The position numbers and the translations under genes were made by a program. A stretch of 64,000 bases of DNA from Phenylobacterium sp. (GTDB taxonomy: Bacteria; Pseudomonadota; Alphaproteobacteria; Caulobacterales; Caulobacteraceae): the NCBI RefSeq assembly GCF_004299445.1, contig NZ_SCTC01000003.1:246303-310302 (forward strand), given 5' to 3'. How positions within the stretch are numbered: position 1 is the stretch's first letter; each line of letters begins with the position of its first letter. The notes under the pieces are model-generated. The model saw nothing but the letters and a program-made list of their open reading frames with translations, searched no databases and had not been told where the DNA came from. Of this stretch, positions 8,354 through 20,473 are shown piece after piece.

Positions 8354-8584
8354 CTACGCCGCCTGAACTCTCAGCGTGGCCTTGCGGGTGGCGGCGCGTT
8401 TTTCCTTGGCGCGCTCCATGCGTTCGGCATGGCGCTCTTCGGCCTGGCTCTTGAGCAGCGGCAGGAGCTCCAGCGCGGCGGCCTTCTGCTTCTCGTCGCC
8501 CTGTTCGACCAGCCTCTGCGCGTTCGCCAGCAGGTTCACGACCTCCTCGTCGCTGAGGGTCGGGATTCTCTCCAGCAGGCTCAT
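8354..8584 (-). CDS. Small charged helical protein, unknown function
   Basis: A 76-residue protein that looks like one long amphipathic helix or coiled coil: MSLLERIPTLSDEEVVNLLANAQ, then QKAAALELLPLLKSQ and a Lys/Arg/Glu-rich tail. An upstream GGAG precedes the ATG. Similar small proteins are frequent in Caulobacterales, but I recognise no family. It is transcribed away from carB. Confidence 0.7.
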   Translation of the reverse strand: MSLLERIPTLSDEEVVNLLANAQRLVEQGDEKQKAAALELLPLLKSQAEERHAERMERAKEKRAATRKATLRVQAA

Positions 8585-8817
8585 GGGAACTCCACTTCGA
8601 CTGCGCCGACGGTCGGCGCTCGTGGGAGATAGAGCGTGAGGCTCCGGTTAGTTGCGTGATTCCACAGAGAAATTTCCGGGAACCAAATCGTGTGTTCGGC
8701 TGCGTCGAGAGAGCGGGTTGCGTGACCGGGCGCGGGTCTCTATTGGGGCGCCTTAACCTGAAGTTCTGACCGGCGCCGGCGCGCGTTTTCGCGCGGCCGC
8801 CCATTCGCGCGAGACCG

Positions 8818-12108
<3,291 letters not shown>

Positions 12109-12115
12109 TTAGGTT

Positions 12116-12138
12116 CTCTCGCCGCGGTGCGGCGGGAG
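12116..12138 (+). terminator. Stem-loop after carB
   Basis: A 10-bp stem (12116-12125 paired with 12129-12138, one G-T pair) closing a 3-base loop begins 8 bases after the carB stop. There is no T-tract, so it may stabilise the 3' end rather than terminate alone. Confidence 0.45.
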
Positions 12139-12162
12139 TGGGCCTAAAGCCGAGGCAGCCCC

Positions 12163-13293
12163 CTATCGCGACCGCCAGTGCGCGCCGATGAACGCGCGCA
12201 GGTCGCGGTAGCAGATGACCTCCATCTCCCGGAGCGCGGTCAGCTTCTCGGCAACACCGCCCCGGTCGAACCGCGTACGGGCCTTGGAGACGGCCGCGAG
12301 GTAGGCCGCATAGCGCTCGGCGTCTCCCGCCAGCAGGCGCCCGTCGTTGAGCATCGCAAGGGCCATCACCGCGACGACCGCCCCGGCCGTGACTTCCAGG
12401 GCCAGCTTGACATCGGTGTCTCCCAGCGCCCGGCCCATGCCCAAGACCAGCACCGCGGCGATCGCGCCGGTGACTCCCGCGGCGCCCAGCAGCAGCCGGC
12501 TCAGCATCCTGACCACCGCAGCCCGCTGGCCCGGGGCGCCCAGCGAGGCGCCGAGCTTCCGCTCCACATAATCGATCTGCCCGTCCATCCGCTGCCCGCG
12601 CAGCAGCCGCAGCAGCAGCTCCAGCTGGGCCGAGGGCTCAGGCGGCGGCGGCGGGTTCGACCACTCGGGGGCCACCCAGGCCTCGGCGTCGTCATCGACC
12701 GGGCCGGCGAGCTTCGGGACCTGGCCGGGCAGATCCTCGGGCTCGGGCAGATGATCCAGCAGACGCCCGCGCGCCATCTTCCACTCGCCCAGCGCGGCAT
12801 CGTCCGTCATGGCCCGCGACACGAGGTCGAGGTTGGCGAGCACCGCCTGGAAATACAGCGCCCTGACCCGTTCGGCTCCGAACCGCTGGCCCAGCGCGCG
12901 GGACTTCGATTTCGCGCCCAACCTGTGGAACCCCATGATCGCCAAGCCCGCGACCACCAGCGCGGCCGCCAGCATCTCCACCGCCCGCTCGGCGCCGATG
13001 GCCAGCGGCGAGGCCAGCGCCAGCACCAGACCCAAAGCCGCCACCGCCACCGAGAGCAGACCGAACCTGCGGTCGCGCAGGCCGTGCTGCGTGGCCGGCG
13101 GATCGTACTTGGCGAAGAGAGCCCGCAGCTCGGGCCAGTCCAGCACCCGCAGGGCGGTCGGGTGCCGCGCGCCCAGCGCCGCCCGGGCCTCCTTGGTCTG
13201 CAGGACGTCGTCGTTCGTCCAGTCGGCCAGGGCGTCCTGGAACAGGCCGTGACGCGCCTCCGCGCTATCGACGCTCCGCCCAGCCATCGCCAT
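12163..13293 (-). CDS. Membrane protein with two helix pairs, possibly SLATT-like
   Basis: A 376-residue protein I do not recognise with certainty. Membrane helices appear at about 78-99 and 104-121, then at about 266-286 and 298-315. After the first pair comes GQRFGAERVRALYFQAVLAN; after the second comes a soluble helix ending LREMEVICYRDLRAFIGAHW. Two closely spaced helices followed by an Arg/Glu-rich amphipathic helix is the layout of SLATT/DUF4231 modules, and here it seems duplicated. A Pro-rich segment (about 213-221) links the halves. No nucleotidyltransferase partner is adjacent. Confidence 0.7.
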   Translation of the reverse strand: MAMAGRSVDSAEARHGLFQDALADWTNDDVLQTKEARAALGARHPTALRVLDWPELRALFAKYDPPATQHGLRDRRFGLLSVAVAALGLVLALASPLAIGAERAVEMLAAALVVAGLAIMGFHRLGAKSKSRALGQRFGAERVRALYFQAVLANLDLVSRAMTDDAALGEWKMARGRLLDHLPEPEDLPGQVPKLAGPVDDDAEAWVAPEWSNPPPPPEPSAQLELLLRLLRGQRMDGQIDYVERKLGASLGAPGQRAAVVRMLSRLLLGAAGVTGAIAAVLVLGMGRALGDTDVKLALEVTAGAVVAVMALAMLNDGRLLAGDAERYAAYLAAVSKARTRFDRGGVAEKLTALREMEVICYRDLRAFIGAHWRSR

Positions 13294-13361
13294 CGCTCAC
13301 GTCCCCCGACCGCCCGCGACCTGCCCGCCGCCCCGCACCACTATAGCTCAAGCCTCGCCGA

Positions 13362-14444
13362 TCACGGCGCCACGGTCGCCAGCGGCCGCACATGCTTCAG
13401 CAGCGCCTTGTGGAAAGCCTCGGGCATGGCGAACACCGCGTTGTGCCCGCCGCCCGGCAGGATCGCCCAGGTCTTCGACGGCGCCTGGAGGCGGTCGAAG
13501 TATTCGCGAGCCAGGACCGTCGGGGTCTGGATGTCCTCGTCGCCCTGGATGATCACCACCGGGACGGGGATCGGAGCCGGCGCCGCGCGGTCGGTGTAGG
13601 TCATCATCTCCCCGTAGAGCCGGCTCACGCTGAACTCGCCGGCCTTGAGCCAGTCGCCGATGTCACCCAGTCCCGCATCGGGCGCCGAGAGCGCCGCGGT
13701 GACGGCCTTGGGGTAGAGGTCGCGCTCGCTCGCGGGTGGATGGGCCATCAGGATCTTCCGCTCATCCAGCAGCTCGGCCATGTCGGCGTAGGGCGGCGGG
13801 CCGATGGCTTTCAACTGTTCGAGCGCCTTGGTCTCGCCGCGCGCCGTCAGCCGCGCCACCAGGCCGTCGTAGCCCACGGCCTCGTTGGCGGCCATGTCGA
13901 CCACCTGCCCGGCGCCCACGTAGGCGTGCAGCAGGTCGGGCCGCCGACGGGCGACCTGGACGCCCACGATAGAGCCCCACGACACGCCCAGCACGATCGC
14001 CTTGCTTTGCCCCGTGCGCGCCAGGGCGTGCTGGACCACCTCGACGGCGTCGGCCGAGATCCGGTCGATGGACATCGTCCCCGAGCCCTCGGGTCCGTTG
14101 CGCCCGAACGTCCGGCCGGCGCCGCGCTGGTCCCATTGCACAACGGTGAAGTCGCGCTCCCAGGGCCGCATCGCGTCGTAGGCGATCAGCTGGAACGCCG
14201 CGCCGGGACCGCCGTGCAGGATCACCAGCACCGGGTTGTCGCGATCCTCGCCGCGGATCGAGACCCACTGGTCGATGCCGCCGATGCGGACGAAGCCCGC
14301 CTCGCTGATCGCGTCCGGTCCTGTCAGCGCCAGCCGCTCGGCGGCCTGCGACTGGCGCAGCACGCGGTAGCCGGCCAGACCTGCGCCCACGACGACGAGC
14401 AGCGCCAACAGTCCCAGCAGGCCCAGCCCAATCTTCCGCAGCAT
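13362..14444 (-). CDS. Alpha/beta hydrolase, proline-iminopeptidase-like
   Basis: A 360-residue membrane-anchored or secreted hydrolase: N-terminal helix (about 5-25), oxyanion motif HGGPG at about 77-81, VVQWDQRGAG, nucleophile elbow GVSWGS (Ser near 155), Asp in QGDEDIQTP and catalytic His in GGGHN. HGGPG plus WDQRGAG is typical of prolyl aminopeptidases and related alpha/beta hydrolases. The substrate is unknown. It is oriented opposite to the VIT gene and upstream of the membrane gene at 12163-13293. Confidence 0.88.
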   Translation of the reverse strand: MLRKIGLGLLGLLALLVVVGAGLAGYRVLRQSQAAERLALTGPDAISEAGFVRIGGIDQWVSIRGEDRDNPVLVILHGGPGAAFQLIAYDAMRPWERDFTVVQWDQRGAGRTFGRNGPEGSGTMSIDRISADAVEVVQHALARTGQSKAIVLGVSWGSIVGVQVARRRPDLLHAYVGAGQVVDMAANEAVGYDGLVARLTARGETKALEQLKAIGPPPYADMAELLDERKILMAHPPASERDLYPKAVTAALSAPDAGLGDIGDWLKAGEFSVSRLYGEMMTYTDRAAPAPIPVPVVIIQGDEDIQTPTVLAREYFDRLQAPSKTWAILPGGGHNAVFAMPEAFHKALLKHVRPLATVAP

Positions 14445-14537
14445 ACGTCGCCCCCGCGCTCTCCGCCGGCATTAGACGCCATCGCCGCCGCGGCCGCGAG
14501 GGGGGCTATGGCGCGTTCGGGCGACCCTGGCCGGCGT

Positions 14538-15260
14538 TCAGTCGTCGTCGTCGTGATCCGCGTGGTCCAGGGCGGCATGTTCGCCGCCCTCGCCGGCCTC
14601 GGCGTTCGCGTGCGGGAGGAAGGCTTGGGGGTCGATCCGCATCGCGCCCAGCATCGCCGCGGCGACGGCGAGCCCCGCCAGCGGCAAGGCGTAGATCGCG
14701 GCTGGCTTCGCGTCCGCGCCGCCGGGATGCCTGTCGCTGGGCTTGCGGCCCGTCACCATCGCCCGCATCAGGTTCTCGCGGGTGGCGAACGACATGAAGA
14801 CCACGCCGGCCACGTGGACGCCGATCACGGCCAGGAGGCCGTAGGCCAGCTCCTCGTGCAGGTCTTCCCCGCCGCCGGTCAGCAGGGTGATCCCGGTGAC
14901 CACCGAGCCCGCGACAAGGGCCAGCATCGCCACGACGGCCAGCGCGCCCAGCGGATTGTGCCCGAGTTCGGCCGCTGGCTTGCGCCGCAACAGGTCGCCA
15001 ACGTGGCTCACGAGCCGCCCGGGTCGCAGGAAGTCGGCGAAGCGGGCGTGCTCCCCGCCCAGGAACCCCCAGACCAGCCGAAACACGATCAGGATTCCAG
15101 CGATCCAGCCCGCGGCCTGGTGCCACTGCGCCAGTGCGCTGTCCTCCTCGGACGACAGGAAGGCCAGCACGATCACGGCCACGAGCGCCCAATGAAACAG
15201 CCGGGTGGGCAGGTCCCAGACCTTGAGGCTGGCGGGGCGTTGGAGGAGGGTTTCGGTCAT
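14538..15260 (-). CDS. Cytochrome b561-family membrane protein
   Basis: A 240-residue integral membrane di-haem-type cytochrome b. It opens VWDLPTRLFHWALVAVIVLAFLS with the first haem-side His, then WHQAAGWIAGILIVFRLVWGFLG, a third helix with GHNPLGALAVVAM, and a fourth ending GLLAVIGVHVAGVVFMS. The family moves electrons across the inner membrane, often with Ni-Fe hydrogenase-like or periplasmic partners. The last 25 residues are His/Asp/Glu-rich (HANAEAGEGGEHAALDHADHDDDD), possibly metal-binding. ATG at 15260 is chosen over an upstream codon. Confidence 0.88.
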   Translation of the reverse strand: MTETLLQRPASLKVWDLPTRLFHWALVAVIVLAFLSSEEDSALAQWHQAAGWIAGILIVFRLVWGFLGGEHARFADFLRPGRLVSHVGDLLRRKPAAELGHNPLGALAVVAMLALVAGSVVTGITLLTGGGEDLHEELAYGLLAVIGVHVAGVVFMSFATRENLMRAMVTGRKPSDRHPGGADAKPAAIYALPLAGLAVAAAMLGAMRIDPQAFLPHANAEAGEGGEHAALDHADHDDDD

Positions 15261-15415
15261 CGCATCAATCCCGATCTGTTGGCCCGCCCGCATCCCGGTT
15301 AGGCGCGGCCCGCCCCTGCGCCCATGACCTCGATCAATGCGCGCGCTTGGCTATTCGGTCAGAGAGGGCGAGCCTGGGCGCAATCGCCTCTCACTCCCAA
15401 TCGCAAGGACCCGCC

Positions 15416-16111
15416 ATGGCGCCCCGCCATCTCGAACGCCACATGGTCCAGCGCATCGGCTGGCTGCGCGCTGCGGTGCTGGGCGCGAATGACGGCATCG
15501 TCTCGACCGCCAGCCTCGTGGTGGGCGTGGCCGCCGCCTCTCAGGGGCGCAGCGAAATCCTGCTGGCCGGCGTGGCTGGCCTGGTCGCCGGGGCGTTCTC
15601 GATGGCGGCCGGTGAGTACGTGTCGGTCAGCTCTCAGGCCGACACCGAGTCCGCCGACCTGGCCCGGGAGCGCGGCGAACTGGCCACCCAGCCGGCCTTC
15701 GAGCGCGAGGAATTGGCGAACCTCTATGTCGCTCGAGGCGTCGAACTGGGCCTCGCCCGCCAGGTGGCCGACCAGCTCATGGCCAGGGATGCGCTGGGCG
15801 CCCATGCGCGCGACGAACTGGGAATCTCCGAGATCACCACCGCCCGCCCGATCCAGGCCGCGCTGGCGTCGGCCCTGACGTTCTCGGCCGGAGCCGCCCT
15901 GCCCTTGCTGGCGGCGCTGCTGGCGCCGCCGCCGCTGATCGTGCCGGTGGTGTCGGCCGCGGCGATCCTGTTCCTGGCCATACTGGGCGCGATCGGCGCG
16001 AAGGCTGGCGGCGCGGGCATGGGCAAGGCCGTCGTGCGCGTCACCTTCTGGGGGGCGCTGGCGCTCGCGGCAACGGCCGGCGTCGGCGCCCTGTTCGGCG
16101 TGGCCGCTTAG
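15416..16111 (+). CDS. VIT1/CCC1-family metal transporter
   Basis: A 231-residue membrane protein of the vacuolar iron transporter family (Fe2+/Mn2+ export or storage). Diagnostic segments are GWLRAAVLGANDGIVSTASLVVGVAAAS in the first helix and AGAFSMAAGEYVSVSSQADTE in the second, then an acidic cytosolic helix region (RERGELATQPAFEREELANLYVARG) expected to hold metal ligands, then three C-terminal helices. An AAGGA site precedes the ATG. It ends convergently, overlapping the next gene by 4 bp. Confidence 0.93.
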   Translation: MAPRHLERHMVQRIGWLRAAVLGANDGIVSTASLVVGVAAASQGRSEILLAGVAGLVAGAFSMAAGEYVSVSSQADTESADLARERGELATQPAFEREELANLYVARGVELGLARQVADQLMARDALGAHARDELGISEITTARPIQAALASALTFSAGAALPLLAALLAPPPLIVPVVSAAAILFLAILGAIGAKAGGAGMGKAVVRVTFWGALALAATAGVGALFGVAA

Positions 16112-16386
16112 GACTCTTCCTCGTCCTCGGCGGCCTCTTCCTCGGTTCCGGACTCCAGCACCTTCATCGCCTCGTGGAAGCGCTTGAGGGCGCCGATCGA
16201 GGCCTGCACGCGCTGGGTAGCGGCGGCGACGTCGCCCTGGGCGCCGTTGATAACCGCCAGGTTGGTGCTGGCGATGGCGTCCGCAAGAGCCTTCAGACAG
16301 CCCTTCAGCGCGGCGAAGTCGGCCGCGACGTCCGGCCCCTCTTCGCCGTCGTCGCCGTCATCGATGAAGTCGTCGAGGTGGACCAT
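16108..16386 (-). CDS. Acidic small protein, unknown function
   Basis: A 92-residue protein with a very acidic N-terminus (MVHLDDFIDDGDDGEEGPD) and C-terminus (EEEAAEDEEES) flanking a helical core (DFAALKGCLKALADAIAST, ASIGALKRFHEAMKVLESG). A longer frame extends to 16614, but the ATG at 16386 starts exactly at the conserved-looking part. No family is recognised. It is antisense and convergent to the VIT gene. Confidence 0.65.
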   Translation of the reverse strand: MVHLDDFIDDGDDGEEGPDVAADFAALKGCLKALADAIASTNLAVINGAQGDVAAATQRVQASIGALKRFHEAMKVLESGTEEEAAEDEEES

Positions 16387-16525
16387 GCGCGTCTCCGGAA
16401 TTCCGCCGGCTAAGTGCCGCCGGATGCCGCACAAGTCCATGGCGCATAGCCTGGAGCCATGCCGGCGGCGCCTTCGCGTCCGCCGCGATGGTGCTAGCCT
16501 CGTCGAAACGAGAGGGAGGCTAGGC

Positions 16526-17515
16526 GTGCTGAAGGCCGTGCTGGGGGTGTTATTCGCGGTGACGCTGGCGGGCGCGGCGAACGCGGCGTCGAAGCTGGAG
16601 ACGATCGAGCTCACCTCGAAACTGGTCCCCTCGCCGGTGAAGGTCGCCGTACTTCTGCCCGACGGCTACCAGCCCAGCCAGAAGCTGCCCCTGATCCTGA
16701 TGCTGCACGGCGGCGGCGGCGACGAGGGCTTCCTCACCCAGATGCGGCCCATCGTCGACGCGGCCTGGGCGGCGAACGAGGTGGCGCCGGCGGTGGTGGT
16801 CACGCCCAACGTCCAGCGCTCGCTCTACATGGACTACAAGGACGGGTCGCAGAGGTGGCAGACCTTCCTTGTCACCGAGATGATCCCCGAGCTGCGCCGT
16901 CGCTACGGCCTGTCTGCCGAACGCAGCAAGACCGTGGTCACGGGCATCTCCATGGGCGGCCTGGGGTCTTTGCGCCTCGGCTTCGACCACCCGCAGGTGT
17001 TCGGCGGCCTGGCGGCGCTGGAGGCCGGGATCGAGCCGGCGCTCAGTTTCGACGACGTGAAGATGCGCAACCGCTTCCAGCGGAATGACGCGTTCTTCAA
17101 ATCGATCTTCGGCGACCCTGTGGACGGCGAACTCTGGAAGCGCTCCAATCCGGCCAACATGGTCATCGCCAACCGCGAGGCGATCCTGGCCAGCAAGCTC
17201 GCCATCTACATCGAGGTGGGCGACCTCGACATGTTCCACCTGGATGAGGGCGTGGAGTTCCTGCACCGCGTGATGTGGGACCATGGCGTCCCCCATGAGT
17301 ACCGGCTGGTCCGCGGCGCCGACCACCTGGGCAGGACCATGCAGCCGCGCATGCGTGACGCGCTGAAGTTCCTGGACCGCGAGGTCCTGCGGCCCGGCCC
17401 GCCCGATGACAGCTTCGCCGACCGCAAGGCCGCGATCGATCGCCTGCGCCGCTCGATGGGCGTGCCCGACGGCGAGCCGCGCCCTCCCTTCCCTTCGACG
17501 AGCCCGGCCCGATGA
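16526..17515 (+). CDS. Secreted esterase of the alpha/beta hydrolase fold (esterase D/feruloyl-esterase-like)
   Basis: A 329-residue protein with a signal peptide (MLKAVLGVLFAVTLAGAANA). The hydrolase core has LPLILMLHGGGGDEGF, the nucleophile elbow GISMGGLGSLRLG, IYIEVGDLDMF with an acidic residue, and VRGADHLGRTM with the likely catalytic His. This resembles the putative esterase (PF00756) group acting on acyl esters. The GTG start follows a strong GAGGGAGG site. The stop overlaps the start of the next gene, so they form an operon. Confidence 0.88.
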   Translation: MLKAVLGVLFAVTLAGAANAASKLETIELTSKLVPSPVKVAVLLPDGYQPSQKLPLILMLHGGGGDEGFLTQMRPIVDAAWAANEVAPAVVVTPNVQRSLYMDYKDGSQRWQTFLVTEMIPELRRRYGLSAERSKTVVTGISMGGLGSLRLGFDHPQVFGGLAALEAGIEPALSFDDVKMRNRFQRNDAFFKSIFGDPVDGELWKRSNPANMVIANREAILASKLAIYIEVGDLDMFHLDEGVEFLHRVMWDHGVPHEYRLVRGADHLGRTMQPRMRDALKFLDREVLRPGPPDDSFADRKAAIDRLRRSMGVPDGEPRPPFPSTSPAR

Positions 17516-18465
17516 CCCTCCTTCGCCGCACCCTGCTGGCCGCCGCGCCCGCCGCCCTGGCCCTGCCCGCCAAAGCCGCCGACACCGCCGTGCGCGGGTC
17601 CAAGGCCTATTCCGAGAGCGCGATGGTCATGACCGTCGGCCTCGACGGCGGCAGCGCCATGACGCTCCGCTTCTGCCGCTTCCCGGTCGAGGGACAGACC
17701 TGGCTGTGGTGCCACATCTTCCACGAGGGCCGGTTCTACGCCTTCACCAGCCACGACCTCCCATGCGGCGGCGACCGCCTGGCCGGCGCTCAGGTGGCGG
17801 AGTATCGGGCGAGCCCGTTGAAGGCCGAACTGATCCGTGTGCGGCGGGGCGGCGGCGCCCTGCCGGCGGTGCGGCTCTCGGCCGAGCTGATGTTCCACGA
17901 AAGCCGCACCGCTCCGCACGGCCCGGGCCGGATCCCAGGCAGGATCAGCTGTCAGTTCCTGGGCGTGAGCCCCCTCGGGGCGCAGGTCCTGGAAGGCCGC
18001 GACGAGGTCTACGGCTTCGTCGACGGCGAGGTCGAGATTGGCGGGCGCAAGCTGCGCCTGAACGGCCCGTCCAAGTTCCACGAGCAGCGCCAGGAGGCGC
18101 CCCGGTTCGACCAGCCCTTCAACTATGCCTGGCTGGCCGGCGACGGCGCCAACGCCACCACGCTGCTGGGCGCCAAGGGCGCCAGCGGCGGCTGGCAGAT
18201 CGACGGGGCCGAGACCGCGCTCAGCGATATGGTCCTCGATCCCCCGGGGTCCGATCGCCGCGTGATCTGGAAGTTCAAGAACGGACAGGCTGTGCCTGGA
18301 CGTCTGAAGGCCTTCGTCCGCTACGAGATTCCCGTCTACGACCGCAAATGGCAGGGCAGCTTCGTGCAGGGCGACGGGCCCGGCCGCAGGGTGGTCGGCG
18401 CCGTGAACGACTGGCTGGCCGAGCCCGACATCTATGCCGCGGCGAAGGCGCGAGCCGCCGCCTGA
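17512..18465 (+). CDS. Exported protein, probably beta-barrel, unknown function
   Basis: A 317-residue protein with a Tat-like signal (LLRRTLLAAAPAALALPAKA). The mature part is beta-rich: WLWCHIFHEGRFYAFTSHDLPCGG, VEIGGRKLRLNGPSKFHEQRQEAPRF and NYAWLAGDGANATTLLGAKG. This recalls lipocalin-fold AttH/CrtC-like proteins, but the assignment is weak. It follows the esterase with an ATGA overlap, so both may process a similar lipid or ester substrate (inference). Confidence 0.7.
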   Translation: MTLLRRTLLAAAPAALALPAKAADTAVRGSKAYSESAMVMTVGLDGGSAMTLRFCRFPVEGQTWLWCHIFHEGRFYAFTSHDLPCGGDRLAGAQVAEYRASPLKAELIRVRRGGGALPAVRLSAELMFHESRTAPHGPGRIPGRISCQFLGVSPLGAQVLEGRDEVYGFVDGEVEIGGRKLRLNGPSKFHEQRQEAPRFDQPFNYAWLAGDGANATTLLGAKGASGGWQIDGAETALSDMVLDPPGSDRRVIWKFKNGQAVPGRLKAFVRYEIPVYDRKWQGSFVQGDGPGRRVVGAVNDWLAEPDIYAAAKARAAA

Positions 18466-18736
18466 CCGCGGCATGATGGGGCCGGGACCAGGGACCCAGC
18501 GCCAAGCGCCACCACGGTTGACCCCATGACGCAGGAGGCGCAGACTCCCCTCATCGCCTGACTGAGACAGGCGGCAAGGGCGCGCCCCGGCGGCCCGCGA
18601 CAAACGCCCTCTCCGCCTCCCGGCCGCATTGGCTGGGGACGGTCTGGACGGGCGCACTTCCGGGGGACGCCTCTGGCGTCTGCCGCAGCCTGGCGTGGAG
18701 ACCAAAAACTCCACAAGGGATTGCGAGGAAGAAGTC

Positions 18737-18910
18737 ATGCATACCGAACCGCACGCCGGCGATGTGAAACATCACAAGCCGAAACACCTGGCGGAAAAGT
18801 TCGAGGGGATGGTCGGCGTCATCATGGTAGCCGCCATTGTCCTCCTCGCCGTCGGGTTCATCTACGGGATCGTCACCACCGGCAGCGCCGACCCCAAGTG
18901 GATGCAGTAG
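18737..18910 (+). CDS. Small single-pass membrane protein
   Basis: A 57-residue protein with a His/Lys-rich cytosolic start (MHTEPHAGDVKHHKPKHLAEKFEG) and one membrane helix at about 27-46 (GVIMVAAIVLLAVGFIYGIV), ending with a short tail. The start is fixed by a GAGGAAGAAG site a few bases upstream. The preceding 270 bases (18466-18736) hold no gene I can support. No family is recognised. Confidence 0.75.
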   Translation: MHTEPHAGDVKHHKPKHLAEKFEGMVGVIMVAAIVLLAVGFIYGIVTTGSADPKWMQ

Positions 18911-18925
18911 CCGTCCCGGGCTGAC

Positions 18926-19444
18926 CTAGAGATCGCGCGCCAGCACCAGGTCGTCATAGGTGTTGGCGCCCACCTGAAACTTCCGCACGCCCGCCTGGGT
19001 GAAACCCTGGCGGGCGTAGAAGCCGATTGCGCTGGCGTTCTCGCCGTAGACGCCCAGCCAGAGCCGTCTTGCGCCCCGCGCCCGCGCCGCCTCGCAGACG
19101 GCGCCCATCAGGCGCGCGCCCACGCCGCCGCCCTGGAACTTCGACAGCAGATAGATGCGCTTGAGCTCCAGATCGCCCGGCGCGGTCGCCACCGGCAGGT
19201 CGGGCGGGCTCAGCATCGCATAGCCGACCAGTCCCCCCAGGTCGTCGATTTCGGCGCCCCAGAAATCGTAGCCGGGCTGGCCCAGCCAGCCGGCGTACCG
19301 CGCCTCGCCGTGCTCGTGACGGCAGTGGTACACGATGTCGGCAGCGGGCAGCACCGAGGCGTAGGTCTCGAGGAACGTGGCCTGCCCCACCAGGGCCAAG
19401 GCCGCGGCGTCCCCAGGTTCCAGCGGCCGAATATTCAAGATCAT
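18926..19444 (-). CDS. GNAT-family N-acetyltransferase
   Basis: A 172-residue acetyltransferase. It has the GNAT beta4/alpha3 signature: LKRIYLLSKFQGGGVGARLMGAVCEAARARG, where QGGGVGARL is the acetyl-CoA pyrophosphate loop, followed by LWLGVYGENASAIGFYARQGF. The acceptor substrate is unknown. ATG at 19444 (MILNIRPLEPGDA) is chosen; a longer frame starts at 19498. It diverges from the SDR gene. Confidence 0.88.
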   Translation of the reverse strand: MILNIRPLEPGDAAALALVGQATFLETYASVLPAADIVYHCRHEHGEARYAGWLGQPGYDFWGAEIDDLGGLVGYAMLSPPDLPVATAPGDLELKRIYLLSKFQGGGVGARLMGAVCEAARARGARRLWLGVYGENASAIGFYARQGFTQAGVRKFQVGANTYDDLVLARDL

Positions 19445-19530
19445 GTCCAGCCCTTCCCTCGCGGCGCCCTGTTCCACGTCCCAAGCGTGAGCTACCACTC
19501 CAACTAACCAGCGATAAGGGGAGGAACGTC

Positions 19531-20319
19531 ATGGGCGATCGGGTACAGGGCAAGGTGGCCCTGGTCACCGGCGGGGCCAGCGGCATCGGCCGCGGCTGCG
19601 CAGAGAAGCTGGCGTCGGAAGGCGCCTTCGTCGTCGTCACCGACATTCAGGACGCCCTGGGCGCCGAGGTCGTCGCCGGCATCAAGAAGGCCGGCGGCAA
19701 GGCCGAGTACGTCCATCACGACGTCACCCAGGAAGATGTCTGGGCCGACGTCGTCGCGGGCATCCGGGAGCGCCACGGGCGCCTCGACTTCCTGGTGAAC
19801 AACGCCGGCATCGGCATCGGCGGCTCCATCCTGGAGATGAAGCTCGAGGATTGGCGCCGCCAGACGGCCATCAACCTCGACGGCGTCTTCCTGGGCACCA
19901 AGCACTCGATCCCGCTGATGCGCGAGAGCGGCGATGGCGGCTCGATCGTCAACATCTCGTCGGTCGCGGGCCTGAAGGGCTCGGCCAACCTGGCCGGCTA
20001 CTGCGCCACCAAGGGCGGCGTGCGCCTCTTCACCAAGGCGGTCGCCATGGAATGCGCCAACGCCAAGGACGGCATTCGCGTGAACTCGGTGCACCCGGGC
20101 CTGATCGAGACGCCGATCTGGCTGACCGTCGGCCAGGCCGTGAACCCGCTCGCCAACGCCCCGCCCGACCTGGACGCCATGTCGACCCTGGCCGTGCCGC
20201 TGGGCGTCAAGGGCTGGCCCGAGGACATCGCCAACGGCGTGCTGTGGCTGTGCTCGTCCGAGAGCCGCTATGTCACCGGCCAGGAACTGGTGATCGACGG
20301 CGGCCTCACCATCCGCTGA
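19531..20319 (+). CDS. SDR-family NAD(P)-dependent oxidoreductase
   Basis: A 262-residue classical short-chain dehydrogenase. It has cofactor loop TGGASGIG, NNAG at about 90, catalytic Ser in NISSVAG, YxxxK as YCATK, and the typical C-terminus VTGQELVIDGGLT. Asp in VVVTDIQD after strand 2 suggests NAD(H) preference. The substrate is unknown. A GGGGAGG site precedes the ATG. Confidence 0.92.
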   Translation: MGDRVQGKVALVTGGASGIGRGCAEKLASEGAFVVVTDIQDALGAEVVAGIKKAGGKAEYVHHDVTQEDVWADVVAGIRERHGRLDFLVNNAGIGIGGSILEMKLEDWRRQTAINLDGVFLGTKHSIPLMRESGDGGSIVNISSVAGLKGSANLAGYCATKGGVRLFTKAVAMECANAKDGIRVNSVHPGLIETPIWLTVGQAVNPLANAPPDLDAMSTLAVPLGVKGWPEDIANGVLWLCSSESRYVTGQELVIDGGLTIR

Positions 20320-20392
20320 GATCGGTTGGCCGGAACGGACTCATCGCGGACGGATCCGCCCCGAGCGTCGGCCGGATCCGTATCGCAGCCAT

Positions 20393-20431
20393 AGCTCATG
20401 AGCTGTAGGACGAGCTGGGCATGCGCATGCC
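20393..20431. promoter_or_regulatory. Two short perfect palindromes upstream of the P-loop kinase gene
   Basis: AGCTCATGAGCT at 20393-20404 and GGCATGCGCATGCC at 20418-20431. They lie 43-81 bases before the ATG at 20474 and could be operator sites. No regulator family can be assigned. Confidence 0.3.
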
Positions 20432-20473
20432 GTCAAGTCGACGGGTGTCCGTCTGTCGTCTACAGGCGTGAGC

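Noticed and set aside
17206..18738. 510-codon frame on the minus strand
   Set aside because: Lies opposite the esterase and the exported protein genes, both with clear signal peptides; low-complexity composition.
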